Shown here: positions 1 through 8,504 of the stretch, in pieces | Layout of the letters: the number at the start of each line of letters is the position of its first letter | Position numbering within the stretch: the first letter of the stretch is position 1 | NCBI GenBank assembly: GCA_963700375.1 | Contig: CAVOXF010000004.1 | Span: forward strand, 124,001 to 188,000 | Source of the DNA: JAHEEL01 sp963700375 | GTDB lineage: Bacteria > Actinomycetota > Acidimicrobiia > Spongiisociales > UBA5794 | Direction: 5' to 3' | DNA: 64,000 nucleotides | Notes under the pieces: generated by a model | What the model saw: the letters and a program-made list of their open reading frames with translations, nothing else | Databases searched by the model: none | What the model was told of the DNA's origin: nothing | Made by a program: the position numbers and the translations under genes

Positions 1-650
1 AGCGCTCGGTCCACGCCTGCGAGGTATGCGGTGATCAGCGACGTTTCGCCCGAATAGCGGCCGAACAGTTCAACGATCGCGATGCGCTCGTGACTTCCCG
101 TGCTGGTCCGGAGATTGTGGATGAACTCGACGCCACGACTGACGGCGGTCGAGAAACCGATGCAATAGTCGGTCCCGTGAACGTCGTTGTCCATCGTCTT
201 CGGGATTGCGATGACCGGAACGCCCTCTTCATGCATGCGAAGGCCGTACGACAGCGTGTCGTCGCCGCCGATCGGGATGAGAACGTCGATGCGCATCGCT
301 TCTATGACCCGCAGCACATGGTCGGTGACATCGAACGGTCCATCACCCTCCGGTGGATCACCGAGGAACGCCGGGTACTCGCTCCTGCGGACCTTGGCCG
401 GGTTGGTGCGGCTGGTATGGAGGAATGTGCCGCCGGAGCGGTCAACGGTTCGGACGGTCACCGGGTCGAGTTCGAGGAAGTTCTCGGCGAGCGACTCGGG
501 GTCGGCGGGGTTCGCATTGAGGAGGCCACCCCAGCCGCGACGGATGCCCACGACTTCGTGGCCCTCGTGGGCGACGCGAGTCACGACCGACTTGATCGAA
601 GGGTTGAGACCGGGTACGTCGCCGCCGCCGGTGAGGATTCCGATGCGCAT
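1..650 (-). CDS. pfkA: 6-phosphofructokinase, probably PPi-dependent (partial)
   Basis: This is a PfkA-family phosphofructokinase, which phosphorylates fructose 6-phosphate in the cytoplasm. About 216 N-terminal residues are visible and the C-terminus runs off the left edge. The ATG at 650 follows AAGGAG (655-660 on this strand) by 4 bases. The N-terminus carries the GGGDVPGLN phosphate loop. Near residue 125 the protein reads GGDDT and near residue 150 PKTMDND. In this family an Asp after GGD and a Lys in PKT are the known markers of pyrophosphate-dependent enzymes, whereas ATP enzymes have GGDGS and PGT. PPi use is therefore a prediction from signature residues. The gene diverges from dnaE across about 120 bp. 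Family confidence is high; phosphoryl-donor confidence is moderate. Confidence 0.9.
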   Translation of the reverse strand, partial: MRIGILTGGGDVPGLNPSIKSVVTRVAHEGHEVVGIRRGWGGLLNANPADPESLAENFLELDPVTVRTVDRSGGTFLHTSRTNPAKVRRSEYPAFLGDPPEGDGPFDVTDHVLRVIEAMRIDVLIPIGGDDTLSYGLRMHEEGVPVIAIPKTMDNDVHGTDYCIGFSTAVSRGVEFIHNLRTSTGSHERIAIVELFGRYSGETSLITAYLAGVDRA

Positions 651-677
651 AGTGCTCCTTCGCGGGAAGATGATTCG

Positions 678-683
678 AGGATA
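678..683 (-). promoter_or_regulatory. possible -10 element for pfkA
   Basis: On the minus strand the hexamer TATCCT lies 27 bases before the pfkA ATG and upstream of its AAGGAG ribosome site. No convincing -35 is visible, so this is a weak call based on similarity to TATAAT. Confidence 0.35.
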
Positions 684-771
684 GGCGTTGCGGGGACAGA
701 TCGTGATTCGGTCTCGCATGGCAACACGCGTCATGCTTACATGTCTGTAGTTCGCGTACTGAGGAGCCCCG

Positions 772-3700
772 TTGCCTCGCGACGGTTTCGCCCATCTCCA
801 TGTTCACTCCGAGTTCTCGATGCTCGACGGTGCGGCGCGCGTCAAGGACATGGTGCAGGCGGCGGCCGCCGACAACCAAACGGCGATCGCGATCACCGAT
901 CACGGCGTCTTGTACGGCGTCATCGACTTCACCAAGGCTGCGCTCGATGCCGGTGTGAAGCCGATCCTGGGTATCGAGGCGTACGTCACGGCCGGCTCGC
1001 GTTTCGACCGGCTGCCGCGTCGTGAGGACAAGCGCTACCACCTCACGTTGCTCGCAGAGAACGAGACCGGCTATCGGAATCTCATGAAGCTCGCGTCGCT
1101 GGCCTACCTCGAAGGTTTCTACTACAAGCCTCGGATGGACCGCGAACTGCTCGCCGAGCACAGCGAGGGAATCATCGCCGCGTCCGGGTGCCTCGGCGGT
1201 CATGTGGCGCAGATGCTGGCGCCGGACGGCTCCAACGAGGAAGGGAACGTCGGCCAGGTCCGCGACTATGAAGCTGCGGTGGAAGCAGCCGCGATGTACC
1301 AGGACATCTTCGGGCGCGACAACTGGTTCATCGAGGTTCAAGACCACGGCATCGAGGGACAGCAGCGGATCATGGACGACCTGATCCAGATCTCGCGCGA
1401 CATCAACGCCCCGCTCCTCGCCTCGAACGACAGCCACTACACCTACGCCCACGAGGCCGACGCACACGATGTTCTGCTGTGCATCCAGACCGGGGCGAAC
1501 AAGAGCGACGTGGACCGATTCCGCTTCTCTGGAGATCAGTTCTATGTGAAGACCGCTCGTGAGATGCGGGACATCTTCCCGGACGACCGCTACCCCGGGG
1601 CGGCCGACAACTCCCTGTTGATCGCCGAACGCGTCACTACCGAACTCGAGTTCGGCAAGATCCTGCTCCCACAGTTCCCGGTCCCCGACGGCATGGACGA
1701 GGACGGCTACCTGCGAGACCTGGTGATGGACGGCGCCAGGAAACGATACGGCGCGTTCGACGACGAGATCACGCAACGGCTGGAGTATGAACTCAGAGTC
1801 ATCGCCGAGATGGGCTTCTCGGCGTACTTCCTCATCGTATGGGACCTGATCCGGCACGCCCGCCAGCGCGGGATACGGACCGGACCGGGGCGGGGGAGCG
1901 CGGCCGGATCGATCGTCGCGTACTGCCTCGAGATCACCGATCTCGATCCGATCGCCTACGGCCTCATCTTCGAACGGTTCCTCAATCCCGGCCGTCGGCA
2001 GATGCCGGATATCGACATGGACTTCGATGAGCGCTACCGCGGCGAGATGATCCAGTACTGCGCCGAGCTGTACGGGTCCGACCACGTTGCCCAGATCATC
2101 ACGTTCTCCACCATCAAGGGGAAGCAGGCGATCCGTGACGCCGCCCGGGTCCTCGGCCACCCGTACGGTGTCGGAGACCGGGCAGCGAAGCTGATGCCTC
2201 CGGCCATTCTCGGCAAGGACGCGACCCTGGCCGAGTGTCTCGTCGATCCCGGTCGCGAGGGGGCCCAGGCCGAACGCGACCACTACCAGGCGGCCGCCGG
2301 GCTTCGCGAACTCTACGAGTCGGATGCGATCACTCGCGAGGTGATCGAGGCGGCACGCGGTCTCGAAGGACTCCGCAGGCAGGACTCGATCCACGCCGCG
2401 GCCGTCGTCATCTCACCGGACCCCCTCACCGACGTGGTGCCGATCCAACGCAAGGGCTCAGACGCCGAAGTCGTGACGCAGTACGAGATGCACGGAGTCG
2501 AGGCGCTCGGGCTCCTCAAGATGGACTTCCTCGGCCTCCGCAACCTGACCACCATCGAACGCTCGCTCGAGTTGATCGAGCGGAATACCAAGGAACGCCC
2601 CGATATCGACAACGTGCCGCTGGATGATCCTCTGGTGTACGAGATGCTCCAGCGCGGCGACTCGATGGGCATCTTCCAGTTCGAGGGCGGCCCCATGCGG
2701 GCGCTCATGCGAAACCTCAAGCCGGAGATCTTCGAACACCTCATCGCGCTGAACGCTCTCTACCGGCCGGGCCCGCTCGGTGCCGGAATGCATCTCGAGT
2801 ACGCCGACCGCAAGAACGGCAAGGCGCCGATCGAGTACCCGCACCCAGACCTGGAGGACGTGCTCGGCGACACGTTCGGGATCATGGTGTTCCAGGAACA
2901 GGTCATGCAGACCGCTCAGAAGATGGCCGGCTTCTCGATGGTCGAAGCCGACATGCTTCGCAAGGCCATGGGGAAGAAGATTCCGGCTGTCATGAAGGAG
3001 CAGGAAGCCGCGTTCGTCGCCGGGTGCGTCGAGAACGGGCACCCGGAGAAGCTCGGCAGGGAACTGTTCGGCTTCATCGAGCACTTCGCCGGGTACGGCT
3101 TCAACAAGTCTCACTCTGCGGCGTACGCCTTGATCGCGTATCAGACGGCGTGGCTCAAGGCCCACTATCCCGCCGAGTACATGGCGGCGCTGCTCACCGC
3201 CGTCAAACGCGACAAAGACAAGACCGCGACCTACCTCCACGAGTGCCGCATCATGGGAATCCCGGTCCATGTCCCCGACGTGAACGTTTCGGAATCCGAC
3301 TTCGTCGGCGTTGACGGCTCCATCGCGTTCGGGCTCTCCGCGATCAGGAACGTTGGCGAGGCGGTCGTCGCCCAGATTGTCGAAGAACGTACAGCGAGCG
3401 GCGCGTTCACGGACTTCGGCAACTTCGTCGACCGCGTCGATGTGAGTGCCTTGAACAAGCGAACCATCGAGTCGCTGATCAAGGCAGGAGCGTTCGACGC
3501 TCTCGGGCACACCAGGCGAGGTCTGCTCGAAGTCGCCCACGACACCCTCGATGCCACCATCGCGCGCAGGCGCTCCGAGGAGATGGGCCAGTACAGCCTC
3601 TTCGGGGGAGACGACTCCGAGGTCGAGAACACGGGCCTCGTGGTGCCGGACGTCGAATGGGACAAGAAGATCCAGTTGGGTTTCGAGAAGGAGATGCTGG

Positions 3701-4278
3701 GCCTCTACGTCTCCGACCACCCGCTGCTCGGACTCGAAAATGCCATCGAGACCATGTGCTCGACGTCGGTCCCCGGCATGTGGGACATGGAGGACAAGGC
3801 CACGGCGACGATCGGGGGTGTGGTCGGTTCGATCAATACCCGATACACGAAGGCCGGCGAGCCGATGTACTTCTTCAGCTTCGAAGACCTGCAAGGTTCG
3901 ATCGAGGTCGTGTGCTTCCCGCGTACGGTCGCCGAATTCGGTCCGATGATTCGCGAGGATGCCGTGCTGGTGATCACCGGTCGGGTCGACCATCGGGGCG
4001 ACGATGTGAAGATGATCGCTCAGCAGGTTCAGGAACCGCGGTTCGACCTCGATTCGGTCGTTCGGCTCCGCGTCCCCGCTACGAGGATGTCGCGATCCAC
4101 GGTCGAGCAGCTCCGGGCCGTGCTCTCCAACCATCCCGGCAACGCGGGGGTGTTCCTCCACATGGTGTCGGATGGAGGAGAGCGGGTGATCCAGCTCGGC
4201 AACGATCATCGGGTCGAGCCGCGAACCGCGCTCTTCGCAGAATTGCGGGAACTCCTCGGGCCTTCGGTGGTGCTCTGA
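772..4278 (+). CDS. dnaE: DNA polymerase III subunit alpha
   Basis: Replicative DNA polymerase catalytic subunit, 1168 residues, a normal DnaE1 length. It starts at TTG 772, five bases after GAGGAG (761-766). The N-terminal PHP domain (about 1-250) keeps metal-ligand motifs: HLHVHSEFS near residue 9, ITDHG near residue 40 and NDSHY near residue 220. In mycobacterial DnaE1 an intact PHP domain provides proofreading, so the same is plausible here. The catalytic Asp cluster PDIDMDFD is near residue 411, followed by the fingers and a C-terminal OB-fold from about residue 1010. The C-terminal end meets a convergent gene only 7 bp away. No accessory replication genes are adjacent. Confidence 0.97.
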   Translation: MPRDGFAHLHVHSEFSMLDGAARVKDMVQAAAADNQTAIAITDHGVLYGVIDFTKAALDAGVKPILGIEAYVTAGSRFDRLPRREDKRYHLTLLAENETGYRNLMKLASLAYLEGFYYKPRMDRELLAEHSEGIIAASGCLGGHVAQMLAPDGSNEEGNVGQVRDYEAAVEAAAMYQDIFGRDNWFIEVQDHGIEGQQRIMDDLIQISRDINAPLLASNDSHYTYAHEADAHDVLLCIQTGANKSDVDRFRFSGDQFYVKTAREMRDIFPDDRYPGAADNSLLIAERVTTELEFGKILLPQFPVPDGMDEDGYLRDLVMDGARKRYGAFDDEITQRLEYELRVIAEMGFSAYFLIVWDLIRHARQRGIRTGPGRGSAAGSIVAYCLEITDLDPIAYGLIFERFLNPGRRQMPDIDMDFDERYRGEMIQYCAELYGSDHVAQIITFSTIKGKQAIRDAARVLGHPYGVGDRAAKLMPPAILGKDATLAECLVDPGREGAQAERDHYQAAAGLRELYESDAITREVIEAARGLEGLRRQDSIHAAAVVISPDPLTDVVPIQRKGSDAEVVTQYEMHGVEALGLLKMDFLGLRNLTTIERSLELIERNTKERPDIDNVPLDDPLVYEMLQRGDSMGIFQFEGGPMRALMRNLKPEIFEHLIALNALYRPGPLGAGMHLEYADRKNGKAPIEYPHPDLEDVLGDTFGIMVFQEQVMQTAQKMAGFSMVEADMLRKAMGKKIPAVMKEQEAAFVAGCVENGHPEKLGRELFGFIEHFAGYGFNKSHSAAYALIAYQTAWLKAHYPAEYMAALLTAVKRDKDKTATYLHECRIMGIPVHVPDVNVSESDFVGVDGSIAFGLSAIRNVGEAVVAQIVEERTASGAFTDFGNFVDRVDVSALNKRTIESLIKAGAFDALGHTRRGLLEVAHDTLDATIARRRSEEMGQYSLFGGDDSEVENTGLVVPDVEWDKKIQLGFEKEMLGLYVSDHPLLGLENAIETMCSTSVPGMWDMEDKATATIGGVVGSINTRYTKAGEPMYFFSFEDLQGSIEVVCFPRTVAEFGPMIREDAVLVITGRVDHRGDDVKMIAQQVQEPRFDLDSVVRLRVPATRMSRSTVEQLRAVLSNHPGNAGVFLHMVSDGGERVIQLGNDHRVEPRTALFAELRELLGPSVVL

Positions 4279-4285
4279 CGACCCG

Positions 4286-5338
4286 TCAGATCAGCGTGTC
4301 GAGTCCTTCAACACCGTCGAGCATCCAGGTGAGGCTCTCGACCGCGGTCGGCGGTTCCGAGATCCACGGAACCGTGAGGAGCGGCACGCCGTAGCGTTGA
4401 GCGATGCCCTCCATCGAGGTTGCCTGCCGGCGAGCTTCTCCGCCCCATCGCACGAGGTTGGCCTTGAGGACCGCACGCACTTCCGGATCCGGGATCCCGC
4501 GGATTGGATTGCGCGCGGCATCCGCCCACTCCACGGGGAGCGCCCGGTTCAGAAGAACCGCGGCCGGAGCGATCGAGACTTCCGTGAGCTCCTCGAAGAA
4601 GCGCAGCACCTCGGCAACCGGGGCCGGGTCCGCGGTCGTCACCACAACGGTTGTGGCCCGCTGCTGGTGCTGCTGGATGATCGCAGCGCGAGCCGATAGG
4701 CGGTCGTGCATCGTGCGCAGGTCGATGAGGAACTCTGCGACGTCTTCGAGGAGTGCACCGCCGAGGACGGTGTCTGCGATCTTGAGCAACGGGCGTCCGG
4801 TGAAGCGGTACAGGAACCGTCGACCGGGGAGTTGCGCTCCGGTGAGCCAATGGAGCAACCTGCCCCCGACGAGGTCGGCGGTCCGGGAAGGAGCAAGAAA
4901 GAAGTCGAGGCCGCCTGCCGACGGAGGTGTGTCGACGACGATCGCGTCCCAATTCCCCGATTCGATCATCATCGACATCGTCTCGGTGGCCGCAAACGCC
5001 TGAGCCGCAGGGAACCGATCAGCGATTGCCCGGAAGTAGTGATTCTGGAGGAGCCGCTCGGCGACTTCGGGATCGCTGTAGCGGTGCACCACGCCTTCCC
5101 ACGACGCACTGGCATCGAGGGTCGAGGCCCACAATCCGGTGACGCCGGGCACCGGTGTCGGATCGTTCGAGAGGCTGTGTAGGTCGAGCGCGTCCGCAAG
5201 ACGACGCGCAGGATCGACCGTCATGACGACCGTGCGGCAGTCGGGTCCGGCCAGGCGGATCGCGGTTGCGGCTGAGATCGTGGTCTTTCCGACCCCTCCG
5301 GCGCCGGTGACGATGAAGGTTCGTGTGCTGTGCGTCAT
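4286..5338 (-). CDS. GET3/ArsA-like ATPase, second of a tandem pair
   Basis: A 350-residue ArsA/GET3-family P-loop ATPase. It starts with a deviant Walker A loop, GAGGVGKTT, around residues 12-20, followed by an MTVDPARRL switch-type segment and a VVDTPPS motif near residue 125. The ATG at 5338 overlaps the TGA of the upstream paralogue by 4 bases (ATGA), so the two are translationally coupled. Actinobacteria typically carry two such adjacent genes, and the Mycobacterium pair Rv3679-Rv3680 is the known relative. A membrane-targeting or anion-linked role is suggested for the family but is unproven here. A longer open frame upstream of 5338 is only the shadow of the neighbouring gene. Confidence 0.88.
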   Translation of the reverse strand: MTHSTRTFIVTGAGGVGKTTISAATAIRLAGPDCRTVVMTVDPARRLADALDLHSLSNDPTPVPGVTGLWASTLDASASWEGVVHRYSDPEVAERLLQNHYFRAIADRFPAAQAFAATETMSMMIESGNWDAIVVDTPPSAGGLDFFLAPSRTADLVGGRLLHWLTGAQLPGRRFLYRFTGRPLLKIADTVLGGALLEDVAEFLIDLRTMHDRLSARAAIIQQHQQRATTVVVTTADPAPVAEVLRFFEELTEVSIAPAAVLLNRALPVEWADAARNPIRGIPDPEVRAVLKANLVRWGGEARRQATSMEGIAQRYGVPLLTVPWISEPPTAVESLTWMLDGVEGLDTLI

Positions 5339-6195
5339 GCGAACGACTCGCAGATCTCGGCGAGCCGCTCCGCCACTTCCACCGGTGTGTGGAAGCCGAA
5401 GAGGAACGGCAGGCGGGGGTCGTTCGGGAGAGCCTCGAGCCAGATCATCTGAGCCTCGGCCAATCCGTTGTGGAGCATGCCTGCGGCTCGCGGGGGCCCG
5501 TCGGGGGTATCTGCGATCGCGGCATCCGAGACGTCGAGCGGTTCCAGCACGCGATTCGCCACGACGCCGGCGATCATCACCTGCCGGGTCGCGTCGATGT
5601 GGGCAATGGCCTCGCGCGTCTCCAGCACCGCGAGCTCCTCGGGGATCGTCACCAGGAGGAGGCTGCTGACCGCAGGATCCGAAAGTGTGGCCTCGAGGCG
5701 GGAAGCCTGTTCGCGAACCGCGCCGGTCGGAACCAGGCCGGTGATGGTCTCCGGGGCGGCGAGGTACGACTGGAGTTGTCCGAGGGGAGGGGCGTCCGTG
5801 ATCACGAGATCCCACTCCTCTCGCCAGACCTCGAACACCGGCTTCCCCATCGTGACGATCTCCCGGATCCCCGGCGCCGTGTCGGCGAGCACGCTCAAAG
5901 CGTTCGAGAGCTGCCGCGTCGGGAGCGAGCGGGCGAAACTGAGTTGGAGGCCGAGGTACTCATCCAGCGCCTGCGAACGGTCGACCGATGCCGCATAGAG
6001 CCCGGGCCGGATGCGGGTCGGCTCGTAGGTGAGGGCATCGACGCCGAGATGGGCGGAGAGCCCGATCCGGTCCGTCATCGCCAACGCGAGCACTCGCTTG
6101 CCGCGCCGGGCCGCGACGATGGCAAGGGCCGCTGTGACGGCCGACTTCCCAACGCCGCCCTTTCCGGAGACGAGGAGGAGCCGTCGATCGAGCAT
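5335..6195 (-). CDS. GET3/ArsA-like ATPase, first of a tandem pair
   Basis: A 286-residue ArsA/GET3-like ATPase with a canonical deviant Walker A motif, SGKGGVGKS, at residues 8-16 and an ITDAPPLGQ motif near residue 135. It heads a two-gene operon, overlapping its paralogue by 4 bases. I place the start at ATG 6195 because a TACCCT hexamer ends exactly 6 bases upstream and there is no Shine-Dalgarno sequence, which fits a leaderless message. An upstream in-frame Met at 6243 would sit outside that promoter. The two proteins probably form a hetero-oligomer, by analogy with the paired actinobacterial ATPases (inference). Confidence 0.88.
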   Translation of the reverse strand: MLDRRLLLVSGKGGVGKSAVTAALAIVAARRGKRVLALAMTDRIGLSAHLGVDALTYEPTRIRPGLYAASVDRSQALDEYLGLQLSFARSLPTRQLSNALSVLADTAPGIREIVTMGKPVFEVWREEWDLVITDAPPLGQLQSYLAAPETITGLVPTGAVREQASRLEATLSDPAVSSLLLVTIPEELAVLETREAIAHIDATRQVMIAGVVANRVLEPLDVSDAAIADTPDGPPRAAGMLHNGLAEAQMIWLEALPNDPRLPFLFGFHTPVEVAERLAEICESFA

Positions 6196-6201
6196 GGGTC
6201 G

Positions 6202-6207
6202 AGGGTA
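6202..6207 (-). promoter_or_regulatory. -10 hexamer TACCCT, leaderless promoter of the GET3-like operon
   Basis: TACCCT on the minus strand is separated by 6 bases from the ATG at 6195, placing the expected transcription start at or next to the A of ATG. It belongs to a series of such sites in this window. Confidence 0.6.
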
Positions 6208-6286
6208 GTCCCGGCGGGCCTGTCCGACGTCCGTTCGCGGCAATCCGTTGGGGTACGCTGCCGTCGCACGACTACGGGAGGCTGCG

Positions 6287-6499
6287 ATGGCTCAGTTGAA
6301 TATCGATGATTTCCTTGGACGGTTCCGTGAGCGGGCGGCTGCCGTCAAGGAGCGCGGGATTCCGCCTCTCGAAGGGGAAGCCCGGCGGATCTGGATCGAG
6401 AGTGCCGAGTACGACTTCATGGACTACTCCCTCATCGGCCGCGCGGAATGGTCCGTTGAAGACGACGCGTTGGTCCTGAGGATCTCGCTGACGGAGTAG
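6287..6499 (+). CDS. small conserved acidic protein
   Basis: A 70-residue protein that I do not recognise. The ATG at 6287 is preceded by GGGAG (6276-6280) at 6 bases, which favours it over an upstream in-frame GTG-type start. A TACGCT hexamer at 6253-6258 could serve as its -10. The sequence is soluble, rich in Glu and Arg in the first half, and ends with an alternating hydrophobic pattern (DDALVLRISL) suggesting beta strands. It is divergent from the GET3-like operon and convergent with thyX. Its position next to the ATPase pair suggests, but does not show, a functional link. Confidence 0.75.
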   Translation: MAQLNIDDFLGRFRERAAAVKERGIPPLEGEARRIWIESAEYDFMDYSLIGRAEWSVEDDALVLRISLTE

Positions 6500-6506
6500 G
6501 TCGTGG

Positions 6507-8183
6507 CTACTCGTCCGCGATTCCCTGGGCGGCGCGTTTCGCGGCGAGGCGTCGCTCTTCTTCGAGGCGGGCGAGGTCGTAGGTGTTGTGATCGACGAAC
6601 TGCATCGCGTCGGCGATGATGCGGTGGCCGGCCTCGTCGCGGATCAACCGGTGCATCTCCTGGGCGATCTTGCGGTAGCGGGGGTGGCCGGAAGCCTGGC
6701 TGCGCAACTCGAGGAGATGGAAGGCCTCGCGTGCGTTCATATCGATGTAGTAGCGGATCCGGTACGCGAACGGCACCGCGTATTGCGCGGCGACCGACCC
6801 GTGGGCGGTCTCGATGCGACCGGCGAGGACCGCCGTGCGCTCCATGACTTCGTCCCACGTCGCGGTCGCCCCGATATCCGCGATCGCATCGGGTGTGATG
6901 TAGCCGTGTTGCGTTGAGAGGCGCTGCCACTCGATGGTGAGCATGCGGTGGCGCTGGAGATCGCGGAAGGCCCCGTAGTCGGAGAGCACGTCGAACCGGT
7001 AGGACGTGCGCTCCATCGCGCGCCCCGGCTTGTGCCGTCGATTCGTCCGGGTTCCCACCGCGGCGCGAATCAGATCCGCCCGCTCGTTGGCCGGCAGCGA
7101 CCGGGCGTACGCCAACAGCTCATCGTCGGGGAGGTCGGAGACCGCGTACAGGGCCGCCGCCGCGACCTTTGTCTCTCCATCGGGATCCCAGTCAACGAGT
7201 GAGACCTCGGGGCGATCGCCGTCGGCCGGTCCGAGCGCGGCGGCTCGCATCTCGAGATCGGCGGCGATCGAGGATAGGTAGTCGCTCCATGCCCCACCCC
7301 GATCTGGCAGGTCGACCCTGGTGAGGAACGAAGGGATCATGGTCCGCAATTCGTTCAGCATCAGGTCCGCGTAGTCGCGTACCTCCCGCAGCGGATGCGC
7401 TCTCATCCGGAGCAGCAGCATCTCGTAGGCCTGGCCGCTGCCGAAGATGCCGACGTTCGATGTTGTGGACGCCGGCAGCATGCCGCGGAGGTCGTCACAC
7501 GCTTTGGCGCGAATCGTTGAGCGCCACACCAATGCCGAATCGGAGTCCTGTTTGGGAAAGAGCTGCTCGTAGAACGTGACGGCGCTCCCAATGAGAGCGG
7601 AATAGGCGTCGAACACGGCGTCCATCGTGTCCCGGAACTCGCCCTCGAGCGGTGTCCCGAGGAGTTCGCGCGGCACGTGGTAGCGGTAGCGATCACCGAG
7701 CCGGCGGTCGTAGAAGATGTAGCGCGTGGACTGTTCGAGGTACGAGGCGAGACGGCCCCACTCGAGCACCTTGGTGAGGACGTTCGAAGCCTGTTCGCAC
7801 GCGATGTGTGCGCCGCCGAGTTGGGCAACCGAGTCGTCGCCGTACTGGGTGAAGACCTTCTCGTACAAGCCCTGCGCCCGAGCGAGGCCGACCGGCGAAG
7901 CCCCATCATCGAGGGTTGTCGCGATGGCGCGAACGCCGAGGTCGGGTTCCGCGACGAATTCGTCGAGGAACAGCCGCCGAACGGACAGTGGCGACCGACT
8001 GTATCGCGCAAACAATGCGCCCTTGACGACCTCTGGCAGATTGACGATCCCATAGACAGGGCCGTCGACGTTGGTGAAGAACCTGCTGAGCAGCGCGCGC
8101 TCGTCGGCCGTGAACTGCTCGACGTGGTAGCCGGGTGGCGGACGCTTGGGGGAGGAGGGTGCAATGAATGACATCGGTGGCAT
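6507..8183 (-). CDS. thyX: double-length FAD-dependent thymidylate synthase
   Basis: Flavin-dependent thymidylate synthase (dUMP to dTMP), 558 residues from ATG 8183. A second ATG at 8174 would give 555 residues. The usual ThyX is 220-250 residues. Two ThyX-like halves are visible. Half one (about 55-290) has an EQSTRY substrate motif at 150-155 but WGR where RHR is expected. Half two (about 400-545) keeps RHR at 411-413 but lacks the SxxEQSxRY continuation, and it has the MNAREAFHLLELR helix typical of ThyX near 482. Neither half holds the complete signature, so a composite active site is likely (inference). No thyA is visible nearby. The start is uncertain because no Shine-Dalgarno is evident. 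Confidence 0.9.
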   Translation of the reverse strand: MPPMSFIAPSSPKRPPPGYHVEQFTADERALLSRFFTNVDGPVYGIVNLPEVVKGALFARYSRSPLSVRRLFLDEFVAEPDLGVRAIATTLDDGASPVGLARAQGLYEKVFTQYGDDSVAQLGGAHIACEQASNVLTKVLEWGRLASYLEQSTRYIFYDRRLGDRYRYHVPRELLGTPLEGEFRDTMDAVFDAYSALIGSAVTFYEQLFPKQDSDSALVWRSTIRAKACDDLRGMLPASTTSNVGIFGSGQAYEMLLLRMRAHPLREVRDYADLMLNELRTMIPSFLTRVDLPDRGGAWSDYLSSIAADLEMRAAALGPADGDRPEVSLVDWDPDGETKVAAAALYAVSDLPDDELLAYARSLPANERADLIRAAVGTRTNRRHKPGRAMERTSYRFDVLSDYGAFRDLQRHRMLTIEWQRLSTQHGYITPDAIADIGATATWDEVMERTAVLAGRIETAHGSVAAQYAVPFAYRIRYYIDMNAREAFHLLELRSQASGHPRYRKIAQEMHRLIRDEAGHRIIADAMQFVDHNTYDLARLEEERRLAAKRAAQGIADE

Positions 8184-8230
8184 TTGACCGTAGCAGTGCC
8201 CGGGGAACAGGGGCAACCGGCGAACAGGGG

Positions 8231-8236
8231 TAGCCT
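8231..8236 (+). promoter_or_regulatory. -10 hexamer TAGCCT before the small membrane protein
   Basis: TAGCCT is followed by 7 bases and then GTG 8244, the spacing expected for leaderless transcription. Confidence 0.5.
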
Positions 8237-8243
8237 GACAGAC

Positions 8244-8504
8244 GTGTTGATCGCTCTGCGTATTGTGCTCGGTGCACTGGTGGTGGTCGCCGTCGCTGTG
8301 GCGGTGGCGCCTCTGCTGGTGATCGCCGATCTGGCGGGGGGCGGAACCGGCTGGGGTCTGTGCCCGGAGGGGATCACCACCTGCGCGACCTCGTACTTCG
8401 CCGCTCCCGAACTGCTTGCCATCCTCGCGTTCTCGTTGTTCGCCTCACTCGGAGGTATCGCGGTGTGCGTCCGCCTGATACGGCGAATCGAGGCTGATCA
8501 GTGA
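8244..8504 (+). CDS. small two-helix membrane protein
   Basis: An 86-residue protein of unknown function with two hydrophobic stretches, roughly residues 3-30 and 50-75, and a short Cys-containing loop between them (CPEGITTCAT). The GTG start at 8244 is chosen because a TAGCCT hexamer lies 7 bases upstream. An earlier in-frame ATG at 8184 would overlap the thyX promoter region. The 3' end overlaps the convergent EamA gene by 7 bp. Topology suggests both termini on the same side of the membrane, with the two Cys in the loop perhaps forming a disulfide outside the cell. Confidence 0.7.
   Translation: MLIALRIVLGALVVVAVAVAVAPLLVIADLAGGGTGWGLCPEGITTCATSYFAAPELLAILAFSLFASLGGIAVCVRLIRRIEADQ

Noticed and set aside
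442..4209. Long minus-strand open frames opposite dnaE (650 and 583 codons)
   Set aside because: They are antisense shadows of a high-GC gene with strong homology on the plus strand. Their translations are Arg/His/Asp-rich without domains.
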